From the NCBI GenBank assembly GCA_032871835.1, contig CM065297.1:17779598-17843597 (forward strand): a DNA stretch of 64,000 bases. The letters are read 5' to 3'. Under the pieces are notes generated by a model that was not told where the DNA came from, did no database searches, and saw nothing but the letters and a program-made list of their open reading frames with translations. Numbering within the stretch: the first letter of the stretch is position 1; the number at the start of each line of letters is the position of its first letter. Made by a program: the position numbers and the translations under genes. Shown in pieces: positions 12,518 to 23,262 of the stretch. The DNA is from Dipteronia dyeriana. Its lineage: Eukaryota > Streptophyta > Magnoliopsida > Sapindales > Sapindaceae.

Positions 12518-12528
12518 TATAATAACAT

Positions 12529-13245
12529 GCCACCGTCGAATTTATTATCAAAATAATCTTGTCGTTATTAACAATTATTAGAATAAAATAATGCAATAAC
12601 TAATCCAGTTTTGATGGTTCATGCAATTAGGTGTGTTAGTTCATGGCAACTGCAATGAGATTCGTGGGTCTCCATATAGTAAAATAACAGTATAACATGT
12701 GAGTATGCATACTATAATCGACAAAATAAATTATGAGTCCAATCCAGATGTTCTCATCCAAACAAAATCAGTACGAAAATAATATAATTCAATCCAACGT
12801 GTTCAATCTATGCAACAATACGATCGTTCAGATACCACTATAAGTATTATATAAAAGATAATTAAATATCATATTATATGTATAAGTATGAATAAACGCG
12901 TACCTGAAAACACAACGAAAAACATCTAAGTTATAGAGAATCTTAATCTCGAATCCATAATAGCACAATAACCTGAAAAGAAAACAAAGAAAACAATAGA
13001 AATTCTTCTACTCTCTTCTCACCTTTCTCAGATCGTCTAATGGGGAGACAATTCTGTTATACGTTATGTGAGTGAGAGTAGGGACCCCCTATATATAATA
13101 TAACTTCCTAGAATTCTAATCCATAAAGGATTCTTAAAACCCTAATAGGATGGTTAGTTTTAAAAGGAATACTAGGCTGTACATATACAATAGCTCATAC
13201 CATAAACTATATATATATTTAATGTAGTTAAGGTTCACCGAACCC
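12529..13245 (-). mobile_element. Possible 5' end of a minus-strand LTR element
   Basis: On the minus strand the sequence near 12840 reads agtggtatctgaacgatcg, resembling an initiator-Met tRNA primer site (tggtatc matches, the rest is altered). Just upstream on that strand is a promoter-like block with ttatattatatataggg at about 13083-13106 followed by a leader. This looks like an LTR with its primer site, but clean TG/CA ends and a second LTR were not found. Confidence 0.35.
13086..13103 (-). promoter_or_regulatory. TATA box in the LTR-like sequence
   Basis: On the minus strand the text tatattatatataggg is followed 20-30 bp later by ctactctcactcac, as expected for a core promoter in an LTR. 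Confidence 0.4.
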
Positions 13246-13688
13246 AACAATATTGATCACATTAATAACGGATTTTATTCGGTCAACTCTCACTTGAACA
13301 ATTTAATCAATTCAGTTTTTATAAACTCAAAATATAATGTAATATGTTACTTACAATTTTATTAAAAACTTACACCATGTACCGATTTATTTTTTCTCTT
13401 CAAAACGTTCTGATTCAATACATAACAAATGAAGAGGAGAGATTAAACAATTATATTACATCAAGACCGCCACTGGATTGATGATGGTTGAACTAATTGA
13501 CATGTGTATTAGCTTGGTGGGTAGATAATAAAGATGATAAGTGCGAAGTCACACGTGTGGGATATTAAGTGCAGCAAGCCACGCATGTTACAAAACCCCT
13601 GGAATAAAATATATACGATAATCTTTTGGATCCAATGGTATTAAACGTGTTCATGGGTCATTGCTATCGGATTACATTAAAAACATAA

Positions 13689-13775
13689 GGGTAAATCGTA
13701 TTTTAGTTCATATAGTTTATCTTAATCTATGTTTAATTCATAATTTTTTAGAATTGTATTTTTTAGTCCATCCTC
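13689..13775 (+). repeat. Left TIR of the nested-host Mutator-like element
   Basis: It matches the complement of 31158-31241 over about 85 bp, including tagtttatcttaatct and gaattgta-tttttagtcc. Confidence 0.8.
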
Positions 13776-13961
13776 TTTCTCTGACAATACATATTCGAGT
13801 CCCTACCGTCCAATTTTATTAGGGTTCCATCCAGTCAACGAAGATCAATAAAGGTAAAAATGTAAAATCATATCAGATGTTCTAGAATCTTATATGATCA
13901 AATGGTATAGTAATTTACAAATTAGTTCAATAAATAAATAAATATTATTAAATTAAATAAT

Positions 13962-14823
13962 TGTTGACGTCGATTTCTGGATTATGCCAGAAAAGCCAAC
14001 AAGAACTGGATTTTGACTATTGAATCAAAGAGAAAGAGATGCAGAGAGAGTAACAAAGACAAATTTTACGTGGTAAAACTCCGACGGCCGGAGAAACATC
14101 CACGGGTGGTTGAAAGATCAACCAAGCCAAAATCTACTAAGAGAATAAGATGTTTTACAAGCTCTCGATCTCTCTTTTTTCTCTCTGTATTTACTGTGAT
14201 TGTTGTATGTTATATTGCCTATATCTTTTCTGGATGAGATTATGGGTCTATTTATATGTTTATAGAACCCTAATCTACCTTGTACAAGTAAGACAGGATC
14301 TTTGTATTTAATTGTGATTCGTTTACTTTCTTGAGGTCGATTTGTCTTCTTTCCTGTTTCGGAGTCTCATGGAAATCGAGTGGGATCCTAGTAGTGCAGT
14401 TCAATTTGGACTTGTTTCCTTATAAGAACGTAGTCTTCGTAAAGAAATCAAGTTATTTCCTGATTGGGGACTCTTCTAATTTAATACTCTATTTCATTTG
14501 GGATTCCTTCCTGATGGATATCGTCACGTATTTAATGACAATCCGTATGAAATAAGCACCAAGTTCTTACTCGGGAATAAATACTCGTATTTATTCCCGA
14601 GTAAGAATAATACCTGATGGTCCCGAGTAGTACCGTTTGACCCCGAGTGGAAGTGTTATTTAACCAATCCCAAGTAGGTTTTATTCAGTATATGCTTATT
14701 CGGGCTTTCTTCTCTTTAATGATGCCTTATAGGATATTTCCCAGATGCCTATTTGGGCATCCACCTGGCTATTTTTTCCTTCCTGTCAATGACGTGTATG
14801 CTTGATAAAATTTATATACAACA
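13962..14823 (-). repeat. 3' LTR of the Tat element
   Basis: It starts TGTTGACGTCG and ends CAACA in plus-strand reading. It is homologous along its length to 25106-25977, and lacks a ~20-bp segment present there near 25801-25825. Confidence 0.93.
14566..14605. repeat. Perfect 18-bp-stem palindrome in the LTR
   Basis: The arm cttactcgggaataaata is followed by a 4-base loop and its exact complement. The other LTR has lost most of the left arm. It lies in the cluster of ACTCGGG motifs. Confidence 0.9.
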
Positions 14824-14836
14824 ATACCCCCTTAAA
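14824..14836 (-). other. Polypurine tract of the Tat element
   Basis: On the minus strand the text taagggggtat lies directly before the 3' LTR. Confidence 0.7.
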
Positions 14837-15314
14837 TATTTTTATCGAGAAGATTTTATTTCGGGCAAAAGTATTTTAATCATCTTGATTTTCTTTCGTC
14901 AGAATAGCCGTCTTGTCATAATGACACGTTTTAATGATGACTCTTGTAATTTCGATTCGCTTTATCACGCAAGATCTTAAATGATAGCGACGTTTTAAAG
15001 TTTTGACGGTTGAGGGCTACTTCCTGTCTTGACACGCGTCCCTCATCTCTTCGTTTTTCAATATTATTTATGAGAAATGATTTTTGCGTTTCCCCAAGCG
15101 CCGCCTACGTCATCGAGTTTCGTCATAAATTTTTTCTCGCTTTGAAATCCTAGGGTTTCGTGCCGTCTCATCTTTAAATTCTTCGCTGAGAGACATTGTT
15201 GGTTTATTCTCAAAAATTCAGCAGAAATATCTTTAAACTCAGATTTCTTTATCCAGAAATTCAGGATTCTCCGCTTGTAGGTCTTGCATCAGTCTCAATT
15301 CAAGGTTAGTTTTA

Positions 15315-18306
15315 ATGGGACCATCTTCCCGCCATCGTCTCTTTAAAATCTTTTTTGATGCATTGGAGCGTGGGGATTTCCAGTTAGTATCTTGCATTAA
15401 ACGATTACTGGGGGATATCCCAATAGATGAACCTCCATTTTTAGAGGTTGATGTTTCTAGGCTTCACCCTGACGTCACTTTCAGCCTTGTATCGAGTTCT
15501 CCATCTAATTATGATTCTGATTCTGATATTTCTAATCACAGGGTATCTTCTCGAAGGATGGGTAAACATCAGAGCACAAGTAAGGTATACAAGCATGGCT
15601 CGAGCAGCGTTCAGACTAGGGAACAGACTGTTAACGAGGGCGACGTTTATAAAGTATACATGGCGTCTCGTCTTTTATTTTCTGACACTCGCCCGAGCGG
15701 CTTTGATACTGAACCGAACATGGTCGAGCCAGCTGAGATAGAAAAATACAGCTCCCGATTCGACTTGCCCGACTCAGTCACTTTGGTTCCTGCGGGGGAT
15801 AGAGCAGTATGGAATCCTCCTGAAGGCATGGTCACGATTTACGGATCGATGCTTTGCTGCGGCGTCACACTTCCCCTTCAGCTTTTTATTGCCTGGTTTT
15901 TCGCTGAGGCAGAGATAGCCCCAGCTCAGTTGGCCCCGAATAGTTACAAAGCCTTGATGTGTATGTGGCACATGTTCAGTCGAATGAACCTTTCGCCGCC
16001 TTCCTCGAATGAAATCAGGCATTTTTTTAAGCTGAGGCAGGTTGGCAAAACGGGGACCTATTTTCTTGCGTCTACTCATTCGGACAATTGGGTCCCCAAA
16101 GAAGCGAAGGTGAATCGGGGGGTCGATGCTTCTGATGACCTGAAAAAGAAGAGCTTTATATGGGGATTCCCCACATCCAACAAGTTCTGTAAGAACAGTT
16201 GATTTTTTGCTGGAGGGACTCTGTGGCTCAACGTCACTGTTCGATCTGGGGATTCCCAAACGGTGCTGAGTTTTCCCCGTTTCTTCTTTTCCCCTGAAGT
16301 GTGGAACAAGAAAACAATCGGCTATAGTGATTCAAAACTGAAGCGGCTGACTCGGGCAGCTGTTCGTACTCTGGAAAATAGGAGCAAGAGCTATCTTTTC
16401 ATAAAGGATGACTTGATAAAGCTCGGCTTCTTTAGACAGATTTCGGGCATTCGCAGGCATTGTAAGTAACCCGACGTCCTTTCTATTGTATTTCTCTGCT
16501 TTTCCATTTTCTTTTCTAACAATTTTTTTTTTAAGTGTTCGATACGGACGTTGTCAGCGATCTTCAGGCTCTCCAGGTGAATGTGATTCTACAAGCGAGT
16601 AGAAAGGAAGCTTCCCATTAGGGCGATGAGGGTATTGCTCCACCCGAGCCTGATGAGGAAATTGATATTGTTGAGCAAATTCCCGAGTGCGTTGATCGGG
16701 GTGCTCAGCCTTCTACTCAAGATTTCCCTGCTCCAAGTGGCCAAGGTGAGCCGACTGACACCCAACTGCCTGAAAATATGGATAGGCAGTATGAGGGTCC
16801 ATGTGAAGAGCCTGTTGGATGGTTTGAAGCTGGCGACGGTGGTAACGTCTTGACGGATCAAGTGCCCGCCGGTGCCGAATTCTTTGAGTCTTTTCGGGAC
16901 GATCCGTAGGAAGATCCTGCTGCTGATCTTAACTTCCACCGTTCTTGGGGTGAAAAGCGAAGGCCGTCAGTTCTCCGTCTCGTCCTCTCAAAGTTCCTAG
17001 GGTAGTCTCATTCATTGACTCCAGCGACGAAGATGTTGCGGATGAGATTGCCCCGAGTGTTGGTGTTGGAGCATCAGTAGATGCAGCCACTTCAGAACCG
17101 AGTAGGGCTTCTTCTACCCCCAATGTTGGAGATATGGGGGCTGAACCTTCGAGGGTTCCTTCTCCATCACTGGGGCCGAATAGGGCTTCTCCTGACCCTG
17201 AGTTTGGAAATCTGGGAGCCGAACCCTCGGGGGTTCCTTTATTCCTCTCTCTCTCTAGGATATGCTACAAGAGATGTCCTCCGGTCGGGCAAATATCGGG
17301 GAGGACCGTTGAAGCTATTTTAGAGATGGTTCACTGACCGAACGTCTCCAAAATGTTTTCAACGGCGCATCTTATGTAAGTTAAATCTGACTCAGTTATT
17401 TCTGACTCCTTTATTGTTTTGCTTCTGCCGGATTTCTAAGTATATTCCTTTACAGATGGTGGCCGAATTTGCTGGGCTTGTTCAGACGCAGCAATGTCAA
17501 GCCGATCAGATAAGGCGTCTAGAGGCTCAGTTGAAGGTGAGTGAGGAGGGTCGTGCTCGAGCTGAGCAGGCTTTTCAGCAGGAGGTCGGTTCTGTACAGA
17601 TATTTGCCTACCACTGCCTGGCGAAGCAGGTTGAAGCTGAGGACAAGGCATCTTTGGCAGAGGAGAAGGTTGCATAGCTTCAAAACTTCTTTCTTCTGCT
17701 GAAGAATTCATACTTAAGGCCGACCAGGAGGGGAAGCAGGCGAAGTCGGCGTATGACCAAAAAATTGAAGATTTGGAGCGCCAAGTGCTGACAGTTGAAT
17801 CCCTTTCCCGAAAGGCCAGGTTGGAACTGGAAGTCCAAGGGGTGGATTATTTTAAAAGATCCCCTACTTATGACGCCCTACTCCTTCAGAAATTTCAACG
17901 TGGGCTAGTTTTGGCCGACGAGTTCTTCAAAGTCAAGAATAGGGCGACCGAAAATACCCGTGCTAATTGGGAGTTATCAATCAAACACTATGTGGACCGG
18001 TCCTTGGAATCTCTTTGGATTCAGATGAAGGAATGGAGAGCCTAATGTCGTAGTCAAGGCAAAGAGCCCCATCCTATGCATTTAGAGATTCAGTCCGAGC
18101 ATTCTCTCTCGACCTTTTACGCAAGTCAACAGTAGGTTGAGGTTGTAGTCCCGGATGTCGGGTCAGTCCCGGGTGAAGATTACAGCCAGTGGAGGGATGA
18201 TACTGTCGATGATATTACTTGGTCATCTAATGAGAGCCTGCTTCGTGAGTACGAGATGGTGCCAGATCCTAGTATTGGCAAAGGCTCAAAGTCCTGGCAA
18301 CCTTGA
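15315..18306 (+). pseudogene. Antisense ORF of the Tat element (gypsy-type transposon protein)
   Basis: It lies between integrase and the 3' LTR and is encoded opposite to gag-pol. The first frame is open for 295 codons from the ATG at 15315, and after one stop at 16201-16203 continues in the same frame to about 16460, where a GTAAGT donor occurs; the next exon begins near 16535. Residues about 170-270 (LPLQLFIAWFFAEAEIAPAQ, then LAPNSYKALM and IRHFFKLRQVGKTGTYF) match the plant 'putative gypsy type transposon' domain (Transposase_28). The later part (16535-17340) is acidic and serine/proline-rich, and 17458-18045 encodes a coiled coil (QADQIRRLEAQLKVSEE). At least four stops break it. Antisense ORFs in this position are known from Tat/Retand elements; their function is unknown. 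Confidence 0.75.
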
Positions 18307-18439
18307 TTTTGTAAATTTGCAGAAAATTCTGATTCTTTATTTTTTACTTGTAAAGAACCATTCTTTGAACTTTAACCATTCTTTTAGGAGCAATAAAATT
18401 CAATTTTATTCTGAGTTGAATGGTTTTGGTCTATTTTTT

Positions 18440-18860
18440 GCTGATTATTGCCGAGTGTTGTATTAAACCGGCTGATAGTCGGGTAACTTAACTGAGTATC
18501 TTATTAAACCGGTTGTTACCCGAATAACTTCAATTGCCAAGTATTTTATTTAACTGGCTTCTTTGATTTTCAGGTAACTTAACCGAGTATCTTATTAAAC
18601 CGGTTGTTACCCGAATAACTTCAATTGCCAAGTATCTTATTAAACTGGCTTCTTCGATGTTTGGGTAACTTAACCGAGTATCTTATTAAACCGGTTGTTA
18701 CCCGAATAACTTCAATTGCCAAGTATCTTATTAAACTGGCTTCTTCATTGTTCAGGTAACTTAACCGAGTGTCTTATTAAACCGGTTGTTACCCGAATGA
18801 CTTCAATTGCCAAGTATCTTATTAAACTGGCTTCTTTATTATTAACCGAGTCATCTTGAG
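18440..18860. repeat. 91-bp tandem repeat array
   Basis: The word ggtaactta occurs at 18482, 18573, 18664 and 18755, an exact spacing of 91 bp. Each unit holds ccggttgttacccgaat, cttcaattgccaagtat and attaaactggcttctt. Copies are nearly identical, with a partial copy on each side. It lies between the antisense ORF and integrase, in the hypervariable 3' untranslated region. Confidence 0.92.
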
Positions 18861-18869
18861 ACAGAAGTT

Positions 18870-19418
18870 TTTCACTTGTGTTTCATACCCGGTTGCTACC
18901 CGAATGTTACATTAAGGCTCACCATGATCATACGTTCGAGTCCTTAGCAATACCAAAGACGTCTCCCTAGTTTTTATGCGCAAGAGTTTGCCGAATCGTT
19001 GAGCTCTTTTTTTTTAAAGGTGCTTCAACATAGCTACGCATTTCACCAGAATTTCTCCCGATAGCATCCCGAGCATTTTTCCAAAGTCCGGTGCATCGGG
19101 TTTGCCTTTTCGCGAAGGTCATTTTGACCCTGCTGGGGTGGCATGCTCCTACGAGATTCTCCACCCATTCAGGATTTGATGGTCCCGAGAATTCTATTTG
19201 CATGTTCTTATTATCATGCTCTGCTTCCATTTGATCTTATTATCATATCCCTTTTTTGGAAATCCCGAACTAGATGCTATCCTTTCGGAAATTTCGAGTA
19301 ATTTTATTTATTACTGTAAAAAATCGACAGATTTAAATTACAATTTTATATTTATCCTACCAATAAAAGAATAGAATATTTAATATAAATATATATATAT
19401 TTTAAGGATAGAACATCT
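18870..19418 (-). other. Spacer between integrase and repeat array
   Basis: No gene is recognised. A short frame at 18967-19230 on the minus strand shows no known motif. 19300-19400 is AT-rich. Confidence 0.4.
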
Positions 19419-20674
19419 TCAGATATTGGGCATTGCATGGTCGGGGTAACACCCCTCCATTGGGTCGAGCAATCCAATGGCTCCATGGCCAACTATCCCC
19501 TCGATCTTGTATGGACCTTCCCATTTGTCAGCCAGGGATCCTGCAGCTCTGTTTTTTATGTTCAACGACACCTTCCTAAGCACCAGGTCTCCTAGCTGGA
19601 ATTTCCTAATCCGAACACGAGAATTGTAGTGGCGAGCCACTCTTTGTTGATATGCTGTATTTCTTATTCAGGACTTTTCCCTTTTTTCTTCTAGCTCATC
19701 CAAACTTTGTAGTAGCGTATCAACATTCTGTTCTTCAACGTATAGCCTGACCCGTGGGGATGCATACGATGTTTCTATGGGGATGACAGCTTCTGTTCCG
19801 AACGCTAGGGTGAACGGAGTTTCTCCTGTTGAAGTCCTTGCTGTCGTCCGATATGCCCATAATACTTCAGGAAGCTTTTCAACCCAGCTTCCTTTTTTGT
19901 CATCTAACTTTGCTTTAATGGTGTGCTTGATAATTTTATTTACTGCTTCTACTTGCCCGTTTGTTTGAGGGTGAGCTGGTGTCGCATAGTAGTTAGCAAT
20001 ATGATACTTCTCGCACAACTGTCTAAACTTTTGGTTATCAAACTGAGTGCCATTGTTGGTGATTATAGTGTCCGGAACTCCAAACCTATAAATTATGTTT
20101 TTCTTTACAAAATTTGTGGTGTTGGCTTCCATGATATGCACCAGCGCTTCAGCTTCGGCCCATTTTTTGAAATAATCGACAGCTACTATGGCGTGCTTCG
20201 CTCCACCCCTGTCCCAGCTGACATCTGCCCGATCAGGTATAGGCCCCACATGGAAAATGGCCATGGGGCAGTGAGATTTCTAAGCTTTTCTGGGGGTTGT
20301 CGGATATCGTTGGCAATTCTTTGACAGGTGTTGCAACTTTTCGACCATTGTTGTGCATCTGAGAAAAGTGTAGGCCAATAATAGCCTTGCCTGAGTACCT
20401 TATGCGCCAGACTCCTACCCCCAGTGTGGTTCCCGCAAACTCCTCCGTGGATCTCTTGAAGTATTCGATGTACATCTTCTTCCGGTATACATCTCTGGAG
20501 AGTTCGAGAAAACCCCCTTCTGTATAATTCTCCTCCGATCATGGTATACCTAGCCGATCGATACCTGATGCGCTTTGCTAATACAAGATCTTCCGAGAGC
20601 ACACCTTCTTCCAGGAACCTTCTCAGCTGGACCATCCAACCGTCTTGAGGTGTTCTGATCTCTGAAATTTCCAA
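19419..20674 (-). pseudogene. Tat integrase
   Basis: The N-terminal zinc-binding HHCC module is at about 20465-20310 (HRILQEIH, NHTGG, CNTCQR). A frame change near 20260 separates it from the catalytic core. In the core the first aspartate is in AVDYFKKWAEAE, the second, normally in a DNG motif, is replaced by asparagine in TNNGTQFD, and the glutamate is in NGQVEAVNK. The C-terminal part at 19640-19419 (FQLGDLVLRKV, KWEGPYKI) is the usual GPY-type module and ends without a chromodomain. Another frame change lies near 19665. It would insert the cDNA copy; the missing aspartate predicts an inactive enzyme. Confidence 0.85.
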
Positions 20675-20699
20675 ATGCTTAGGTTCAGTTGTACTCGGT

Positions 20700-21743
20700 T
20701 TAAGAAGGTGTGCGACTGGAATGGTTTTAGGTCTGATTGAGGTTGTTGCTGACGCTAATTTAGATAAAGCGTCTGCCTTTTCATTTTCTTCTCTGGGGAT
20801 TTGAGCGATTTTGTATTATTTAAATTTTTGGAGGAGCTGTTTTGCGATGTCACGGTAGGCAATCATTCTTTCATCTTTGGCTTGGTATTCGTCCATAACC
20901 TGGTTGACAATTACCTATGAATCGCTGAATATCTCAACTTCATCTGCCCCAAGAGCTATGCAGACTCTGAGTCCAGCTAACAATGCCTCGTATTCAGCTT
21001 GATTATTGGTTGCTTTGAAATCAAATCTCATGGCACATTCAACATCATCTCCTTCTGGGGTGCGAACTACGACCCTTGCTCCGCTGCCATGAGTGTTTGA
21101 TGAACCATCAACATATAGTTTCCATGGGAAACTTTTGTCCAACAATCTTTTTGTTTCCAGGTTTGGTTCTGTGAACTCGGCTATGAAGTCTGCCACCGCT
21201 TGTCCTTTGAGGCAGGTTCTGGGGACATAATGAATATCGAATTCACTTAACTCGATTGCCCATTTAGTAAGTCTTCCTGATATCTCTGGTTTTTGTAAGA
21301 TTTGCCTTAATGGGCAATTGGTGAGAACCTGGATCGTATGGGCCTGAAAGTACAGTCTCAGCTTTTTTGTTGCTGAAACCAATGCTAAGGCTATCTTCTC
21401 TGCCTGTGAGTACCTGGTCTCGGCCGGTAGGAGTGCCTTGCTGGTATAATACACTGGTTTCTGCACTCCATCTTCTGTTCTGACTAAGACTGAACTTGCT
21501 GCAAGCTCGGTTATTGATAAATACAGCTGAAGTATTTCCCTTTTTTCTCGGTTTTGAGAGGATGAGAGCTTGCCCTAAGTACTCTTTTATTTTTAAGAAT
21601 GCCTGCTCACACTCTTCATTTCACTCCAGGCCTTTCCCTTTTTTGATTATCTTGAAGAAAGGTGTGCACCTATCTGTAGCCCTTGAGATGAATCTTCCCA
21701 AGGAGGCTAAACATCCTGTTAAGCGCTGTACCTTTTTCAATGT
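20700..21743 (-). pseudogene. Tat dual RNase H region
   Basis: The frame at 21466-20915 starts with the degenerate Gypsy-type RNase H (KPVYYTSKALLPAETRYSQ, then a tether with DIHYVPR) and continues into a second RNase H that begins WKLYVDGSSNTHGSGA. The acidic residues of the second domain are visible: D in VDGSS, E in NNQAEYEAL, D in FSDS, and D in KADALSKLA near 20775. One stop (CAG to TAG) follows FSDS at about 20914 and another follows KFK near 20820. The link to the reverse transcriptase (21743-21467) is frameshifted. Two RNase H domains are a hallmark of Tat elements. Confidence 0.82.
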
Positions 21744-23260
21744 TTAAGGTGAAGTCATTTCTTGCAAAGCCTGGATCTTTTCGGGATTAACTTTGATTCC
21801 TCTTTGATGGACTTGAAAACCCAGGAATCTTCTCGAGTGGACTCCGAATAAACATTTGTTTGGGTTTAATTTCATCTGATATCTTCTCAAAACATCAAAT
21901 GTCTCTCGGAGGTCGCGGGCATGCTCATCTGCTGAGACGCTTTTAGTCAACATGTCATCAATGTACACTTCCATGTTCCTTCCTATTTGCCGAGTGAAGA
22001 TTTTGTTGACCAACCTTTGGTACGTAGCTCCTGCATTTTTTAAACCGAAGGGCATTACTGTGCAGCAATATAAACCCTGATCCGTTATGAAAGCTATTTT
22101 TTCTTCATCAGCTTTGTTCATCCGGATCTGATTGTATCCTGAGTAAGCGTCTATGAAGCTGAGTAGTTCATGACCTGCCGTTGCATCCACCAGCTGATCT
22201 ATCCTTGGGAGTGGAAAGCTATCCTTTGGACATGCCTTGTTTAGATCCGTGAAATCTGCGCACATCCTCCATTGTCCATTTTTCTTCTGGACGAGGACTA
22301 CGTTGGCGACCCACTGAGGGTAGCTGACTTCTCTAATTGATCCAGTCGCTAGTAGCTTTTCCACCTCTTGTTTGATTGCTTGACTTCTTTCAGGATTGAA
22401 CGATCTTCTCTTTTGTATTACCGGTTTTGTATTCGGGCTAACTGCGAGGTGGTGGGATATTACTCGGGCATCTATCCCGATCATATCTTCGTGACTCCAG
22501 GCGAATACATCTTTGTACTCTCTAAGCAGATTGGTCAAGTCTCGCTTGACTTTTCCTTCCAAGTTGGCCCCAATCTTGATTTTCTTGTCCGGTTTGTCTT
22601 CTTCGAGTAGTATTTCAACCAATTCTGTCTTGTATTTATTCGAGCCCTTCCTTGGATCCAGTTCGAATGACAAGGATTTTTCACACTGATTTGGCTGCAT
22701 TATGGTGCACACTTGTTCGGCATCATGCTTGTCTCTGTATACTGGCAGGTTTGCTCTTCGGGCCATGTCTTGGGATCCCTTGACTATCCCAACCCCTTGT
22801 TTTGTTGGGAACTTGATCATTAATGCGTAAGTGGCCGTCACGGCCCTTGTTTTATTCAGGAATGGTCGGCCCAATAACGCATTATACGGCCAATTATCCA
22901 AGTCAACTACCACGAAGTCGAGCAGGACAGTTCTCTGGCATGGTCCCGTTCCGATCTTCACGGGTAGTTTTACCGTCTCGAGTGACCTGACCTCTATTCC
23001 CCCAAATCCTCTTAATGGAGTATGGAAAGACTGTAAATATTTTCGGTCTAATCTTAGCTGGTCGTATACGGCCACGCTTAGGATGTCTGCTGAACTCCAA
23101 TTATCTATTAAAATTCTCTGGAATTCCCTATGGCCAATCCGGGCACTTATAACCAAAGCGTCATTAGGTCGAACATCGACGCCATGGGAATCTACCTCTG
23201 TGAAGACTATTGGGTCCCATCCTTCCTTTACCCTTTTCGGGTTTGGTTCAACCGAGTTTA
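21744..23260 (-). pseudogene. Tat protease and reverse transcriptase
   Basis: An open frame of 470 codons (23156-21744), with in-frame sequence upstream, covers both enzymes. The protease block reads ILIDNWSSADIL, where the glycine of the usual DNGSS active site is tryptophan. The reverse transcriptase has WRMCADFTDLNKACPKD, FIDAYSGYNQI, MPFGLKNAGATYQRLVN, the catalytic VYIDDML and FLGFQV. The frame ends before the thumb is complete. It would cleave the polyprotein and copy the RNA. The best-preserved frame of the element. Confidence 0.88.
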
Positions 23261-23262
23261 CT

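Noticed and set aside
14013..14555. Short plus-strand frames in the LTR, repeated at 25183-25698
   Set aside because: They are the same LTR sequence twice; the frames are chance openings in an LTR.
18440..18860. Regular direct repeats suggesting a CRISPR array
   Set aside because: The units are contiguous 91-mers without unique spacers, inside a plant retrotransposon; a tandem repeat, not CRISPR.
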